From positions 4,813,001-4,877,000 of the forward strand of contig NZ_CP016353.1 in the NCBI RefSeq assembly GCF_002240355.1: a DNA stretch of 64,000 bases, written 5' to 3'. The notes beneath the pieces are model-generated. The model was not told the DNA's origin and made no database searches. It was given only the letters and a program-made list of their open reading frames with translations. A program made the translations under genes and the position numbers. This DNA comes from Prauserella marina (GTDB lineage Bacteria > Actinomycetota > Actinomycetes > Mycobacteriales > Pseudonocardiaceae). How positions within the stretch are numbered: the first letter of the stretch is position 1; the number at the start of each line of letters is the position of its first letter. Positions 30,101 to 42,100 of the stretch are shown piece by piece.

Positions 30101-33100
30101 TGCCCAGCGAGTCGAAGGCATTGAAGCGCAGCTTCGTCGGTTGTCCAGGAACAGCGGGAATGAAGCGCAGGATGACCGCGTGCGGGTGCTTGGCGGTCAC
30201 CCTCGCCTTCCAGCCGAGTGGCCCTGGCCGCTCGACCTTGTCGACGATCAGTCGCAGTTCCCTGTCGCCGATCAACTCGGCGCCCGCGAGGTGAGGAATG
30301 GCGTCGACCAGTTCACCGGATTCGACTTGTTCGCGGAGTCCGGACACGCTTTCCCACAGCGAGTGGTTCTCTTCCGGATTCCAGTCGCGGTACCAATCAC
30401 GGTTGCGCGCGGGTGCGGCGTCGGGATGCAGTTCGTGCAGCTTCCCGGTCGCCGCTATGATGCGTCGTGCCTCCGCGACGGCGACTTCGAGGTAGTCGTC
30501 CATCATGCGCGGGGTCGAGGTCGCCGTGTTGATGGGCCGCAGGTCTCCCGACAACGTCCGGGCCGCTTCCTGCCGGTACGTCCTGACTCCATAGGCTGCC
30601 GCGATCGCCGCCTGCAATACGTCGATCATGTCCCGCACCGCCGACGTCTTCGCCACCTCCCGCGAGGCCGCACTCGCGCTCGCGTCCATCCCGGGGCCGA
30701 AAAAGGAATACAGCGCGTTGGGGGCACCGTCCGCGAGACTGACGATGCCTGCCTCCAGCCCGAGATCGGCCCCGGAGACCGGCTGGATCTTGCCTTCCCT
30801 GTCCAGGGTCCGGTCAAGCGCTTCGGCGAGCTTGGCCGTTCTCCGCTCGTCCGTCGAGTAGCGGGGCAGCGCCATGAGCATGAGGCGTTCCCTGACGGCG
30901 TATTCCTTGTGTACCACGGAAGGCGAGAAGTCGTCGGGGATATCGGCATCGTGCAGCAACCGGATCGTGAGCCTGACCGCACGGGCTGACCCGCGAACCC
31001 ACCACTTCTTGGCGCCGCTGGTCTCGATGACGATCTCGCGCTCGCCCGTCTCGTTCTCCTCGATGACGGCCGACGCCACGTCGTGCCGTGCCAGCACGTG
31101 CTCGACGATGTCCCGCTCCGAAGCTGCGATCAAGGTCTCCGGGTCGTCGTTCAGGCGCTCCGCGGGCCGCTCACCTCCCCCGGCAGACAGGTTTTCCTCG
31201 ATCTCGACGCGCATACGCCTGAGGGACTCGGTGAGCGCGGCGAGGGCACTCACCGCGTCGTCGGAGTACGTTCTCAGCTTGACGGCCGAGTCGTTGAACT
31301 TCTCGTCGCCGAGCCGCTTCTTGCGATCGTCCAGCCAGATGGCTCCCGACAGCTTCCGCTGTCGCATGTTCACGTAATCGGCGAGTGTCGCGGCCAGCAT
31401 CCTGCCGAGCCCGCCACTCCACGTCTGCGTCGCCACGCCGAACGTCTTGGTGAGAAACGCGAAGACCGCAACGGCGACGGATTGCCCCCCGAACGGCACC
31501 AAGGCAACCTGCAGCATCGTCCGCAAGGAAGCCATCCGCCACACGATGGATGCCTTGTGCAGACCGGAAAGCAGCTCACCGGAGAGTTCTCGCCAGAGCA
31601 CGTCGTCGTCCGCCTCGGCCAAATAGGACGAAGGCGGGTACGCCACCTCGATCGCGAGTTCCCGTTTGCCGGCGTCACCGTCGACGAGGTGCTGGGTGGA
31701 GAATCTGCTCTCGCCCGCGACGAAGCCGACCGTCACCTTCTCACCGGTTTCCAAGGTCAGCCGAATCCGCTCCGCCTCGCCATCCCACCGGACGTCGCGG
31801 CTGTTCTCGACCAGTGAGCGGAGGCTCCCTTGCGCCAGCAGGTCGGCCGGCAACGGGCGGCCTGGTTTCTCCTCTGCGCCGAGAGCGGCGGCAAGCTTCG
31901 GCGCGAGCGCGCGCACCCGCGCGTCGAGGCGTTCCCGCTGACGTGGCATCGCCGGAGGTGAGGGAAGCTCGGGTGGAGCAGGCAGGGTGACGCCGTAGCG
32001 TGCGGTGACGTCCCGCAGCAGAGCGTTCACCTCGTTCGCCTTCTTGGTGAGCCTGGTCAAGCCAGGGCCGCCGAGACCGCCGCGACCGCTCGCCGTCATC
32101 GTCCTGACCTGGTTGGCGGCCGCCTCGTGATGCCCGAACACGTAGAACACGATCGATGGGTGGAGGAACATCGAGTAGACGGCCTGCCCCAGCGCGGCGA
32201 TGAGTAGTGGCGCGCTGGCGCCGATGGGCATACCGAGCGCGTATCCGGCGAGGGCACCGATCATGGCGCCCGACGCGGCCCACACTCCCCACCTGACGGC
32301 GTTGCTCGGCGGGGGAAGCGCCACCGTGTACTTGGAGATCGCCGTACGCAACAGATCGGTCAGCGTCTTGTTCGCGTCGGTCATCGAGGTGTCCCCGAGT
32401 TCCCACACGAGCCTGCGGCTGCCCTCGACCCAAGCCATGTTGCCCGCGGGTGAGGTTCCAGCGTCAGCGGGGTCCGGCTCTTCCAGCTGGACGGTGAAGC
32501 CGTAGCGGCGCCAGCCGAGCCGGCCACCGGTCGGCCCCTTCTTCTCGCCTGCCCACCAGAACACCTCGTAAGTGTCGTAACCCTCCGGCGAGTCGGAGAG
32601 CTTCGCGTCTTCGAGCTCGAAGTCCCTCTGGTAGACCGACACCGCCGTGGTGGCCCGCGCGGTCCCCCAGTGCACTGGGCCACCGTGGGCCCCATCGTCC
32701 ATCGGGTCGGCAATGTGCGAGTTCTTGAATACCAACAGCTTCCTGTTTTGGTTGTTCTTGAACAGCCACTCCATCCTGCCCTTACCGGGAATGGGGTGCT
32801 GCTCCAGCGTGCTGAAGTGCTCGACGAACTTCCGCCCGGTTTCGGTGAACCTCCCCTCGTACCGAGGCAGATTCATGGCCTTTTTCAGGAACCGGTGGCG
32901 ACGTTCGCTGCCGTGGGTCGTCTCGTTGAGCCCCATCAGGTACAGCAGCCTGCGGAGCTTTTCCTGGCTGTGCGCGAGATCCGGAGCGTGGGCTGCCAGT
33001 GCGTCTCCCGCGAAGTCCTCCGCGAAAACCCCTTCGTGCCCGTTCTCGGCCAGCACCTCGTGAGCGGATTCGATGTCGGCGAGGATCTTCACCAGGGTGT

Positions 33101-36100
33101 CCAGTTCGGCCAGGTCGCCGCGCGAGGGCCGGAACAGCAACCTCGGCCTCGGACGCCGGTTGAACAGCGATGCCCGCTCGGTCGCAGGGACGGAGTCGAC
33201 CAGTCGTCCGGGATCTTCGAGCTCCAGCAGCCGCTCACCTCCGCGGTCGATCGATCGCAGAAGGTTGTAGGCGCTGGCCGCGTTGCGGCCGACGTCGCTG
33301 TCGAGGAACAGCAGCAACTCCACGGCGTCCAGGTCTCTCGGTTCGCCTGAGCTTCGCTGCCCGACCAGGTGGGCGATCTCCAATGTCCGGCCCGCCTCGG
33401 CCAGTTCGGAGACCAGTGACCGCAATCCCGAGGCGAAATCCCTTCGGGCCGCGGTCCTGGCGTCGCCACCGGGGGAGTCGTGACCATCGGCCACCGTGTC
33501 GAGGCGGGCGGCCAGTTCCCTCGTCCGCGCGATCAACTCGACGGGCGGCGCGCTCCCGTCACCGTGCAGCAGGCGGCCGACTAGGACCGATGCGTCGGCC
33601 AGTGCCTCCTCCGTCGCGGCCCACCGCTTCGGGAACATGATGGCTCTGATCGGTGGCGGTGCGTCCGGTTCCGGTGGCGGCTTTTCGTCAGTTTCCTCCG
33701 GTGGCCGGAGACCGGTCAGCGCGCCCAGCACCGGCGAGACTGTCTCCCGCGCCCACTCGTCCAGTGTGGACGGAAGCGCGTCGACGGCGGCCCTGAGCAT
33801 CGCACCGACGAGATGTGTGAGCCCGACGGGGACGTCCGGCAACGGGGGCAGCACGACCTTGACGGGACTGCCGGGGACGGCGACGAGCTCGGTCAGCCCT
33901 GTGCCGGGTGATGTCCGCTCGTGCATCGTGAACGCCGGTGGGTCGATCCGCGCCTCGCTCGCCGTCGGATCGACCACGACGTCCACATCGACATCGGCGT
34001 CGCGCCACCGGGTCCGCCACCGCGCGGGAGTATCCGTCGACCGGTACCCCGCGCCTTCGCGCTCGAAGAAGCCGGTCACGGCGGCACTGATGGCGGCCAT
34101 GTCGGCGGCCTCCGCGCCCGGCCTCGGCGGAAGGCTCGGCAGGGAACGAGGGTCGAGTACGACGGGTTCCGGTTCCTCGCCCACGACAGATCGGGCGGCC
34201 TCGGCTGGTCGGGCGGGCTCGATGTATGCGGGAGGATCGTCGCCGAGTTCGCCCAGCGGCACGTAGACCACGGCGCTGCCGTACCGCTGCCGAACGGCCG
34301 TCGTGGTACCCCTTTCGGCGCGCTCGACGGAGAACGTGACCGGAACCTGGAACGCGGCGAACTCGGTGTCCTCACCGGGAAGCACGGTCCTGCCGAGGAA
34401 GTCGGCGGTCTCGACGTGCTGCGTCATCCGCGTCGTCAGTGTCACCGAATCCGGCCCGGAGAACAGCCGGTGCCCAGGCACCGGCAACGTCACCTGAATG
34501 CCGCTGCGCGTGAACGCCCGGTAGCGGTTTTCCAGATTCTCCTCGCGGAATACCCGGTCCAGCCTGACCATGTTGTCCAGCCGGGTACGACGCGCGTGCC
34601 TGCTCCACGTCGCCGTCGCGTTCCGGCCGGTGTCGGAATGGCCGTCCGGCACGAAAGCCGCGTCGGGCAGGAGTTCGCTTTCCCCGGCCACCGACATCGC
34701 CAGCTCGCGCAGCGGCGCCACCGCGTTGCCGCGTCGCGGCTGGCCGGGTGGCCGGTCGACGGTCAGCTCACGCAGGAATCCGGGGGCTTCCGTCCTGCCA
34801 TCACGGGTGAGGTCCCTGAGGCCGCGCAGCGCCCACTCCGGATCGATGTCCCTGCGGAACACCGGTACCTCGGTGCCGGCGAGCACCGGCAGCCCATAGG
34901 CACGAGCATCGGTGGCCGGCATGCGGGTGGTCATCGCGCCCCGCACCTTCACCGTGTTCAGTTCGACACCGGTACCGGTGAACAGGGTCAATTCATGGAC
35001 GACACCCGCGGTAGTCCGAGGATCGGCGGGATCGCCCCACTGGTGGGTCACGCCACCATCCACAGTGGCGACCAGCCGAGCACTGCCGGTTTCGGCGGTG
35101 ATGACGTGCCGGAGGACGACACTCGCCTTGCTTCCGTGCACGGCGAACACGTGCCCGTCGCCTCCGCCGACGGCGTCCACAAAGTCCTGTCCTCGCGGCA
35201 ATTCGTCGACATAGCGCAGGATCTGCTCGCGCATGACCGGCTCGACCGGAATACCGGACTCCTCGATCCTCCGGATGAGCTGTCGCGCGATCCGGTGCCG
35301 CTCCGTCAGTGCCAGGACCTCGGCCCGGGGGAAGCCCGGCGTCCCCTCCACATCGGTCCGCACGGCGTCGGCGGAATCGACGCCGGTACCCGCCATCTCG
35401 ATCCGCGCTCGCGCGCCTCGCCTGCCGACGACGACGGGGTCACCGAAGCGGTTGGTGTCCTGGTCTCGCTCGCTGATCTCGAACGCGGCGTCGGCCTCGG
35501 CGACTCCGCCGTCGAATTCGGGGTTCGTCAGCCGCAGGCGCACGCGCACCTCCCTGCCGTCGACGGGCCAGAGGTCGCCTTCGGCTCCGACCAGGCGGGA
35601 ATACCCCTGGATCAGCCGTCGCTCGACGTCATCGACCTCGAACTCGGTGCCGAACCGCTCGTTGAGCCGCTGGGTCAGCTTCGCGGTCAGTGGGAGGTAG
35701 CTCGGGGTTCCGGTCAGCAGTACGGCGTGCTCGACGGGTTCCAACCGGGCTTCGGCAGCTTGTTCCGGTTCGGGCAGTGGCGGGAGCGCGGAGATCGGAT
35801 GCTGATCCGGATCCCTCACCGAGAACGCCCTGCCGAGCCATTCCGCATCGTCGAAGGCCCGCCGCTGCCGTGCCGTGTAACGGCCATGCACGTACAGGTC
35901 GGTGGCGATGGCCCGAAGAACGGCGAGATCCCCGCCGTGCAGCGTCTCGGGAATTCCGGCTTCGCGCAGGAAGCCGACGAACTCGGCCAGGTCCTCGGCG
36001 CTGGTCCCGTCGTAGCCGAACAGCACGGCGACCTCTTCCAGCCCTGACGTAGCCGACCGCGTCGCGGAACCGGGAATCAGCCTGGCCATCAGGTTCGAGC

Positions 36101-39100
36101 GTTCCGTTTCACGCATCGTTGCCGAGCGGACCGCGGCGACGAAGTCGTCACCGGAGTTCCGGTACAACTCGTACAAGTGAACGCCTTGCGCGGCAAGGCT
36201 TTCCAGCGTCGTGACGTCGACGTTGTTCAGCTCCCGCAGAGCCCGCCGGAAACCGTCGTCCGAGTCCGCCTGAGCGATACCACCGTCGCCGTCGAAGGTG
36301 AAGACCACGAACCGGGGGACATAGATGCTCGCGTCCCGGTACACATCGGACTTGTCGAGGCTGTTGACGTTGTACGACACGACAAGCCGCCCGGGTCCGC
36401 GATCGATCTCGGGATGGGCGTGCGCGTTGTAGGTGAACACGTTCCCGCTGCCGTACGTACCGCTCTCGCCTGCCTCAGGCGTCGTGTAGAGGCGCGCGGG
36501 GCCGGTGAACGGGCCGAACGGAGTCGGCGACGCGTAGCCGACGATGTCCGGGCTCGACGGCGTCCGGGTGTCGTGGGTGATCAGCAGGTACCCGTCCCCG
36601 ACCCTGGTGACACTGAACTCGTTGGCCACCCCCGGCAGCACTCGCGCGGCATCGGACTCGTGCGGCGACCAGTCACCATCGGCGGTGCGGTACTCCCACT
36701 GCCCGACAAGGCTTTCACCGGCGACCCTCGCCACCCGCAGGTACTTCGTGTCGCCAAGGTCTTCCACCCCGTAGACGTAGCGGTAGCCGTCGGCCTTGAC
36801 CGTCGCCGCCGTCCAGTCGACCCCCGTCGCCGACGGCAGGTCGTACACCACCTCGGGAGTGTCCAGTTCGCCGTCCCGGTAGCGCGCGACGACGTTGCCG
36901 CCTGTCCGGAGTCCACCGTTACCCGTCGCGCTCCACTCCCGGTAGGTGACCTCGACGGCACCGTCCTCCGTGCGGTGGAGATCCCCCGGCCAGTACCATT
37001 TGCCGTCCTCGGGATGCGGCATCGGCTCGACGGGGATTTCCCCGTCCCAGCCGACCACGGTGTCCAGCTCGCCGTCGGGGTTGACCCGCACGAAGGCGTT
37101 GCGCACCAACGGTGTCGACCCGCCGTCCGCCACGACCGGTGACCGGCTGCCGTCCTCGTTCACCGTGCCGAGGAAAGCGTGCGCGAGCGACATGACCGAG
37201 GAGCCGCCGGATTCGGCGACCCCGTACGCCCCGCCCGCTCCGGTGATCGTCGCCGGGTCGCCGTTGCCGAAATGCCTGGCGAACGCGTCCGTGAGCGGCT
37301 GGTCGGGCTCGACCGACACCACGGACGGCATCCCTTCGGGCAGCCTCGCCGCGGTGGCGCCCGTGTCGTCGGTCCCCTCGTACCTCGCCGCTACCTCGTC
37401 GGCGACCTCCGCGAAGCCGAACGGCTCCAGCATCGTCCTGGTATCGGCGAGGACATCGGCGAGCAGTCCGTCATCCCAGCGCCCGACCTGGACGGGATCC
37501 TCACCCAGCTCGGACAACACCCGCTTCAGCTTCGCCGCGACGGCCTGCCGTTCCTCAGGCAGTGCCGCCCGAAGCTGCCCTGCCCCGACATCGAGCAGAA
37601 CACGGTGCGGCTCAAGGTAACGACGCAACGCAGTGGACTGCTCGTCGGTCAGCTCGCCGGACGACGGGACAAGCGGATCACCCGCTTCGTCCACCGTGTA
37701 CCGGAGCAACAGGTCGCGCAGTTCCTCGATGTCCCAGGCGCGGGCCTCGTCAGAACGGGCGGAAACCCACGCCGCACGCGCACCCGGGTCCGAGGGAAGG
37801 GCTCCGCCCGCACGCTCGTAGGCGGCAAGCGCGACGCCGATCAGGCCGTGCGACCGATCTCCCGGAACCTCGGCGAAAACCTCGGTCACGACATCGGCGA
37901 ACGTGCGGGGCCGGTTCCCGGCCGACCTTCCCCCGATGACGGGTGCCGTCATGGGCGGAGGCGACAGCAAATGCGACGGCGGCTTCTCGTCGCCCCTGTC
38001 CCGGAATTGCCACAGTGTCGTGTCGAGATCGACGTCGAGTCCAGCCCTCTCCGCGAACGCGACGATATCCGGGAACACCTTCTCGACGATCAGCGCGTGC
38101 AGCTTCTCGACGATGTCGTAGGCGATCTGATCCCTGGCCGGGGACGCCTGACTACCGTCCCAGTAGGCCATCATCTTCATCTTCTCGTTGGTGAGGAACT
38201 TCTCCCTGAGGAACCAGGAAGTGACAGCCACCGAGACGTACGCCGACAACGCCGCGATACCCGTCGGCAGTGCCAGCGCGCCCGCCTTGAACGGCCCGTC
38301 CTTCATCGAGTCCAGCAGAATGCGCCTGACCATCGAGGAGGCCGCGCCGGGCCCCAAGTCCTGCAGCGCGAGCGCGAGCATCGGAGGAGTCCCCGGTGGC
38401 GCCTTGTGGTACGCCTCGACGAACGCGGTCAGCGCTTCGAGCAGCTCGGGATATCCGTTGGCGGCGTCGACCGGACTGAGCGAAACGATCCCGAGCGAGT
38501 CGAATTTGTTGAACCGCAGCTTCGTGGTCTCCCCCGGCACCGACGGCGCGAACCGGAGCAGAATCTCGTGCGGATGCCTGCCTCGCACCTTGGCCGCGAT
38601 GTTGAACGGGCCCGGCCGGTCGACTTTGTCGATGATCAGGCGGACCTCTCTGTCCCCGATCAACTCGACCTTGGCGAGATGCGGGATCAGGTCCAGCAGC
38701 TCACCGGTTTCCACGAGCCGCCGGAATCCCTCCATGGTTTCCGGCAGCGAATGATTCTCGTTCTCGTTCCATTCGCGGTACCAGTCGCGAGTGGACTCAT
38801 CAGCCGCGTCGCCGTGCAGTTCCTGGAGTTCGGTGAACGCCGCGATGATCCGCAGGGTCTGGCCGACCACCTCGTCGGTGTAGTCGTCCATCATGCGCGG
38901 AGTCGAGGTCGCCGTATCGACCGGCAGCAGGTCCCCTCTGAGCCGCCTCGTGGCCTTCTGCCTGATGCCGGTGACCGTGGCGCCCCCCTCGACGCCGGTG
39001 GTCACCACATCGATGGCGTCCCGTGCGGCTGACAGCCGTGCCCGCTCACGCTGCTGGTCGGTCGCGTTCGGGTCCATACCCGGCCCGAGGAGCGAATAGA

Positions 39101-42100
39101 GCGCGTTCGGCCCGCCGTCCGCCGCCGCGACGACGACGGCTTCGATGACGAGCTTCAGCATCGAGATCGGCTGAATCCAGCCTTCCCGCACCAGTGTCTG
39201 GTCCAGCTCCGTGATGAGCCGCTCGACGCGCTTGGCGTCCGTGGAGTATCGCGGAAGCGCCATGTGGAGCGTGCGCTCCTTGACCGTGTACGACTTATGC
39301 ACCGTGGACGGTGAGAAGTCGTCCGGGATTCCGGGGTCATGTGAGAGCTGGATCGTGATCTCGACCGGACGGGCAGCGCGACCGGCCTGCTTGTCGCGTG
39401 GCTTGTCGGTCGTGATGACGATCTGCCGGGCCCCGGTTTGCTGGTCCTGACCGACAACGACCTTACGCACGCCCTGCCGGGTGCTGGCATAGGCGACCAG
39501 ATCCGCCTCCGCCGAGGCGATCACGATCGCTGGATCGTCGTCCAGCCGGTCGGCTAGCTCTTCACCATTCTTCTCAGGAAGATGCGCCTTGATGGCGGCT
39601 TCCATGCGATTGAGGACCTCAAGAACCGCGGCGAGCATGCCGACCGCGTGGTCGGCGTGTCGGGCCAGCGCGGTGGGTCCGTCGACTAGCTCGTCGGCGA
39701 GCAATGCCTTACGGACATCCGTCCACACCCACCCCTTGAGGGAGGTGCGCTTCTGGTTCCCGAACCCCGCGATAGTCGAGAACACAATGGAGCCAAGTCC
39801 GCCGAGCAGTGTCTGCATCACCAGGTGCGCCGTGTTCGTCAGCCAGGCGAAGAGCCCCACGACGCCGGTCTGGATGGCGAACGGCCACAGCCTGATCATG
39901 AGCAGGGTCCACAGGCGCTCCATCCGCCACACCAGTGATGCCTTGTGCAGTCCCGAAAGCAGCTCGCCGGACAGGGTGCGCCACAGGGTCGCGTCGTCGG
40001 CGCCCGCCAGGTAGGCCGACGGCGCGTACGCGACGACGAGGTCGATTTCCCTCTTGCTCACGTCTCCGTCGGCAAGACGCTGGGTGGAGAACTTCCCATC
40101 GCCCTCGGCAAAGCTGATGTTGACTCGCTCGCCGGTACCGAGGGTCAGCGTGAGCCGTCGCTTCTCCGGATCCCAGTGCGCGTCCTTGCTCTCTCTGACG
40201 ACCTGGCCGAGGCTTCCTTGCGCGAGCAGGTCAGGCGGCAGCGGGCGCCCAGGGGTTTCCTCCGCGCCCAAGGCCGCGGCCAACTCCGGCGCCATCGCCC
40301 GCACCCTGGCGCCGAGTTCTTTCCGTTGAGCGGGAGTCGCGGGAGGTGATGGCGGCTCGGGTGGGACGGGAAGCCTGACGTTGAACGAGTTGGCGATGGC
40401 CTGCCACAGTTCACCGACCTGGTGGCCCTTCTTGGTGATCCTGGTAATCCCCGGTCCGCCGAGTCCGCCGCGCCCGCTCGCCGCGGTCATCCGCTTGACC
40501 GCTTCTTCCGCGGCGGCCCGCCTGCCGCCGAGGTTCTGTGTCAAGGGCCCATGGGTCAACGTCGCGTAGGCGACCTGTCCCAGCGCGGCGATGAGCAGCA
40601 ACGGATCGGCGCCGAGGGTCGCGAGACCGATCCCGTAACCGGCCACCGTCCCGAGGGCGGTTCCCGCGTTCGAGGCGTTTCCCCATCGCAAGTAATTGCC
40701 CGGACGGGGTACCGAAGTCGCGTATCCGGTGATTGCCTCACGCAGTAGCTCGGTGAGCGTCGCGTCGGCCTCGGCCATCGAGGTGTTACCGGTTTCCCAC
40801 ACCAGCCTGCGGCTGCCCTCGACCCACGTTATTTTTCCGGCTGAGGATGACGGAACGCCTGTCGCGTGCTCGAACTCTTCGAGCTGAATCGTGAAGCCGT
40901 GACGCCGCCAGGAGAACCGGCCGCCCGAGAGTCCCTTTTCCTCTCCCGCCCACCAGAACACCCGGTAGGTGTCGTAGCCCTCCGACCCTTCGGGAAGCTT
41001 GGCATCCTCAAGGTCGTAGTCCCTCTGGCCGATGGACAGCTCGTCGGTCAAATCAACTGTCACGTGGTGCAGAGGCCCGCGATCGAAGGTGTCGTCGAAC
41101 GCGTCACCGAAATGGAAGTCCTTGAAAAAGCCCAGCTTCCTGGTGGGCTTGTACTTGAGCAACCACTGCATCCTGCCGAGACCAGGGTTCGGGTGCTGCT
41201 CCACCGTGGTGAAGTGCTCGACGAGCGCGCGCCCGGTTGCGGTGAGCCTGCCTTCGAGAGGCGGGTGCTCCAGGATGCGATCGAAGAACTTGTGCCTGCG
41301 TTCGCTTCCGTAGGAACTCTCATTGAGCCCCATCGTGTACAGCAGTCTGCGGACCTTCTCCTGATTGTGAACGAGATCTGGCGCGTGCAGAGCCAATGCG
41401 TGTGCTGTGAAATCGTCAGCTGTCGTTCCCTCGTGGCCCTGTGCCGCGAGTGCGCCGAGGTCGGTCTCGATGTCGGCCAACAGCCTCAGCAGGGTGTCGA
41501 CATGGCCGACGTCGCCCTTGGAGGGCCGGAATCGCAGCGATGTTTTGCGACGCCGGTTGAACAACACGGTCCGTTCGACCGCGAGGTCGGCTTCGAGCAT
41601 CCGCGCAGGCTGCTCCAGTTCCAGCAATCGCTGGCCCCTGCGCTCGATCGCGGGAAGCATGCCGTACGCCCTGCCCGCGCTTCTGGCGATGTCGATGTCG
41701 AGGAACAGCAACAGTTCCGTGGCGTCGAGGTCGCGGCGACCGCCCCGGAATGCCTGCTCGCCGACCAGATGCCCGATCTCCAGGGTCTGGCGCGCCTCGG
41801 CGAGGTCGGCGGCCAGCAGCCGCAGACCTGTCGACAGGTGTCGTCGCGCGGCGGTCCTGGTGTCGCCGTCGGGCGCGTCGTGCCAGTCGGCGAGTTCGCG
41901 GAGCCGGTCCACCAGAGCGCCCGCCTGCTCGGCGAGTGTCGCGGGGGGCGCTTCCCAGTCACCCCGCAGCAGGTGGTCGCTGAGCTGTCGCGCTTCGGCC
42001 AGTGCCCGCTCGGTGGCGTTCCACCGCTTCGGGAACGCGACGGCGCGGGTCGGTGGCGGCTCGTCCGGTTCCGGCGGCAGCGCTTCGTGCTCGTCGGCGC

